A DNA stretch of 64,000 bases from Thunnus maccoyii (Eukaryota > Chordata > Actinopteri > Scombriformes > Scombridae), in assembly GCF_910596095.1 (NCBI RefSeq), contig NC_056554.1, forward strand, positions 5,580,001-5,644,000, given 5' to 3'. The translations under genes were made by a program, and so were the position numbers. Shown one piece after another: positions 60,617 through 64,000 of this stretch (position 1 is its first letter; each line of letters opens with the position of its first letter). The notes under the pieces were generated by a model. It was not told where the DNA came from. It did no database searches and saw only the letters and a program-made list of their open reading frames with translations.

Positions 60617-61998
60617 CTATCTGGTGGCAGCATAAATCACATTTGGCTCCACTTCTCTCCCTGATGCAGGCCTTCGGATTTTTTTGGGTTTTGGATTGAA
60701 ACTCAGTGCTGCGTAGTTCAGGTTATCAGAGCCCAGATTCTGCAAATTAAAGTATTTACAATCACTCATCTGACAGCTGACTTTGTGAGGAAAAACTAAA
60801 AGAAATAACTGATGAATGACTTGAAGTGATTGTAGCACTTCCTACATTTTAATACATAAAAGAAAGTTTTCAAGTTAGATTCACCTCACTCTGTGGTGTA
60901 TTTTGTTCTTCATTAGGAGCTATACAAGAGAGACAACACATGTTATCAATTAAGTAATCACATTTATCATATTCCAAATCATGTTTACACAACTTTAGGA
61001 CATGCAAACACAACAGAGCCAAATATAAAAAGATACAGTAGCTCTAACAAATACCTGTCTGAAGCTTCTTGATTTTGACAGCCAGACCAATGACGACCAT
61101 TATAAGGAAAACAGTCAAACCACCCAGGATCACACTCATCAGCTTTGTTATTCCATCAGACTCTTCTACAAGAAAGATTGAAAGATCAGATTCTACTTTA
61201 GCTTTAGTGTTTTGGCACCCTGCTAACATTAAAACTGAATCTAGTTTCACCTTCAGTTGCAGAAAGAAAGAAAGAAAACTTCAGGAGAATCTTACTTTTA
61301 CACTCGCTGTCCACGTCATCACTGAATTCATCGTGACCTTCAAATGAAACAAAGACAAATTTAAACTGGATGTTATTTTGAAACACTTGCTTTGTAATCA
61401 TAATGCTGAAGTAGTTGCACATGTTGGACACAATGGTGAGATCTAAATTTGCAATATACCAAAAAACTCAAGAGACAAGAAAACTAAAATCATTCTTACC
61501 TTGAACATTTAAGTGTATTACTTTAAGTGCTGTACGTCTGTCCAAGTAAAATCCACAGAAATACAGCCCAGAGTCGGATAAATCCACTTGCATGATTTTA
61601 AGAGAGACAGTAGAGACGTTGGAACTCATTTTGAATTTCCCATTTTGGAATCCATCACAGTATTCAGCATTGCCACCAGATCCGTACATAGAGGAGATAC
61701 AGCTAATCTTGGTTCTGTTGACAAGTCTGGACCAAAACGCAGGAGTTGGAGTTCTGGACATGTTGGAGCACTGCAGTGTGACTTCTTCACCAGGCTGGAC
61801 CTCCACAGTCTGAGACTCAGAAACTGAGACAGTGATCCAGCCTGAAACACACAGAGACAACAAGAGATTTACTCCTCAGCTGATAAAGCAACAGGGACCT
61901 AAATCCTTACACCTTAGATGTAGATGTTTAATATTTCAATGTCAGTACTTACTGAGGCTGCAGAGAAGTAAAGCTGTTATCAAGATAAAGCTCCTCAT
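60617..61998 (-). CDS. Single Ig V-type domain membrane receptor with ITIM-like tail, copy 3, mosaic (232 aa)
   Basis: Exons on minus: 61998-61953, 61841-61500, 61337-61296, 61165-61055, 60919-60885, 60739-60617; again 699 nt and open. The Ig domain exon encodes exactly the protein of copy 2 (CSNMSRTPTPAFWSRL; CGFYLDRRTALKV), whereas the membrane-helix exon (LMSVILGGLTVFLIMVV) and tail exon (LNYAAL, VIYAAT) are those of copy 1 with single differences (Val to Ala at 172, Arg to Lys in PKPKK). Its genomic position also corresponds to copy 1. The gene is therefore a copy-1 duplicate whose front end was overwritten from copy 2 or an unseen sister. Intron 3 is 130 nt, against 138 in the other two, because of a GAAA microsatellite. 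Confidence 0.82.
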
Positions 61999-62441
61999 TG
62001 TGTGTATGATCGTCCAACTGCAATGACTCTTTATTCACTGAGCTCATGTACAGGGGCTTTGTTGGAAAGAGGCGGGGAGTTTTTTATGTTGACGCTCTTA
62101 CTGGCCACATAAATGACTTCCGAACAAGAAGTGTTGAAACAAGATCATAGCCTCAAAGAGTGATTGTAAGGCTACAGGAGAAAATCCTCAACCTGTGTTA
62201 TCTGAACATTCAATCTAATGTTCTACTGAAAGTCCATTTATCTACAGAGTGAAAATATCTTCATGTTACAACTGAAAGGACATGAAATTGTGTTTGTGCT
62301 GTAGGTACTTTAACAACCAAGTAGTAGTTGCTCTGAGAGTATGAATGATACTTGACACGTGCAGACAGACAAAGGTAGTGACTATCTGGGGAACATAGTG
62401 GAGCATTTAGCAGCTAAAGAGACAGATATTTCTCTCAGGAG

Positions 62442-63894
62442 CCAGAGAGTTTGCCATGGCCTGCTTGGCTACAGGCGTGATGAGATGCTCTTGAGAGGAA
62501 CTCACATAGTCAAGCACATTGACATTAGGTGGAGGATCTGCCAGTAGCTGCTCTCGCAGCAGTTTCAAGGGGCCTCTGACTCTGTGGCCGAACACCAACT
62601 CGGTGGGGCTAAACCCCAGTGAATCTTGTACAGTTTCACAGACTGCAAACAACAGAAAGGATATGCCTTTGTCCCACTCTGGACCACGTTCAAGGCAGTA
62701 AATGCGTAGCATGTGCTTTAGAGTCTGGTGGAATCTCCTTTGCTCTCAGGATGATAAGCACTAGAAACCTGATGCTTAACAGTCATAACCACTAGCACTT
62801 GATTGAATACCTTAGACATGAAGTTACTTCCTTGATCTATTTGGATGACTTTAGGCAAGCCAAAAGTAGTAAAGAATTTCACAAGCTCTCTGACTACTGC
62901 ATACACACTGAAGTTAAATACACTAGCCTGCTAAACCACACAGTGTCAGTTAGTGTTATCAGCAATGTTTCATCCACTACAAATAAACCACAAATGTCTC
63001 CACTGAGACTCCAAGCTTGCAAAAAGGGGTTACAAAAGCTGTATGAATGGTAGCAATAAGCCACAAGCAAATCACAGTTCACAAACACAAATTAGTATTC
63101 AAGAAACTGTCACCTAAACTAAAGTACCCTCAGTACAAAATACACAGACTAAACTCACACAAGCAAAAGTGAGCACGATCCACAATGGTTTCTTAATTAC
63201 CAGCCTCACAAAAGGTTCAAGGGTTACACAAGTGACAGCTTTACTATGAATGCTCAACATTAACTCCCAAATCCTCACTACAGCTCATTCACACACAAAG
63301 CAAGCCTCACACAAGTCATCATGGGCAACCGAATACTACTCTTTAGACAGGATTGTGACATGTCTAACTTCCTACTCTAGAACTAACCCAGTTCCCTATC
63401 TAACTCAGGGTTACGACCTTACTTTACCTATTTATCTTCAGTGATGCACCCGGGCATGCCATGGGCCACCCCAGGGCTATCACACAAAAATAAAAAAGTG
63501 GTGTTGGTCTCTCCAGCACCCGCCGGCTTACTCAACCGGGTAAGTTCAACAAACTACCTCATGTGGCTGCACATAGATGACCTCACTAACTAACCAGAAA
63601 CTAAAGGACTAGGTTTGTATCCCAGACGAGCCCCCATTATTATGTTACGGCTGGCTCAAACACTGAACATAATGGACACAACATCAGTAGGAATTTATTA
63701 CATATGAGTTTATTAAAGTAAATTCATGAAATTAATGAATAAATGAAGACCAGATACCTAGCACCACAAAGGTGCTGCTGCAGCAGGATGGAGAGAGAGA
63801 GATGAACAAAAAGGACCTGCCCATATAGACTCAGCCCACTAATCAGCACAGGTGCCTGTCAACAGGAAACACCAAAATAAAACAGGATGTAACA
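62442..63894 (-). mobile_element. Broken LTR retrotransposon (Ty3/Gypsy-like), fossil
   Basis: Oriented on minus. An LTR lies at 63643-63894 (252 bp, TGTTAC...GTAACA ends). Beside it at 63619-63636 is a primer-binding site matching tRNA-Pro (TGGGGGCTCGTCTGGGAT), six bases from the LTR. Towards 62442 is a region recognisable as the integrase part of pol, of the type common in fish Gypsy elements. Only one LTR is seen. The element is incomplete and carries several breaks, so it is a fossil; age cannot be dated without an LTR pair, but it is younger than the receptor duplication it interrupts. Host sequence resumes on both sides. Confidence 0.75.
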
Positions 63895-64000
63895 ACAGAC
63901 CTCATGGTTTTACAACCCTGTCTCCTAGAAATGACGTCAAACAAGTAATGTGTACCTCACTCATTCATCCACTGTTACAGACCTCCATATAATTCTTTCT
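63895..64000. repeat. Start of another receptor unit (matches 53471-53580)
   Basis: ACAGACCTCATGGTTTTACA and the 100 bp after it are close to the sequence at 53471-53580, the flank just downstream of receptor copy 2. This implies that a fourth receptor gene begins about 300 bp beyond the window. Confidence 0.75.

Larger units (their letters stand above)
55923..62441. repeat. Tandem block, unit 2 (contains receptor 3 and a 2.5-kb transposon insert)
   Basis: Counterpart of 48164-51953. The 3' flank up to about 56990 matches, then come the element at 57011-59489 and 200 bp found only here, then the match resumes at about 59690 and continues through receptor copy 3 to CTCTCAGGAG at 62441. At that point a retroelement fossil begins. 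Confidence 0.85.

Overview
The window reads as nuclear DNA of a ray-finned fish, most likely a percomorph (inference). The genes are intron-rich and vertebrate-type, exons sit between GT...AG sites, and the repeats are typical of teleosts: Tc1-like transposons, L2-type LINE tails, short non-autonomous DNA elements, CA and ATCT microsatellites. There are no bacterial features.

Layout, left to right. (1) 1065-1169, minus: the first coding exon of a DOCK-C/zizimin guanine-exchange factor, closest to dock11; the rest lies off the left edge. (2) 3246-9341, minus: a complete nine-exon haus4 (augmin subunit, 369 aa). Its large second intron holds an old Tc1 element into which a second inverted-repeat element has jumped. 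(3) 12740-28858, plus: a complete 17-exon fxr2 (FMRP family RNA-binding protein, 659 aa), with several repeats in its introns and a long 3' UTR. (4) 35600-36743 and 44952-46096, plus: two tandem rbm4-like genes with identical intron phases, both lacking the zinc knuckle of mammalian RBM4 and both with an intron just after the stop codon. (5) 41865-42452, minus, between them: tifa, the FHA-domain adaptor of the ADP-heptose/ALPK1 pathway, with Thr9 and a TRAF6 motif preserved. (6) 48 kb to the end: a young tandem array of at least three intact, six-exon, 232-aa single-Ig-domain membrane receptors on the minus strand. Copies 1 and 3 carry an ITIM-like tyrosine motif; copy 2 has lost it. The copies are mosaics of one another. 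Copy 3 is followed by a broken LTR-retrotransposon fossil and then by sequence that predicts a fourth copy just past the window edge.

Housekeeping genes (augmin, RNA-binding proteins) fill the left three quarters; the right end is an expanding, rearranging immune-receptor-like locus. I do not recognise a named family for the receptors. Their fold, membrane segment and tail make them look like inhibitory leukocyte receptors (CD300/NITR/DICP-like in architecture), and they are the best candidate here for something poorly described. All exon boundaries were read by eye from splice-site consensus, reading frame and remembered family sequence; no alignment was run.
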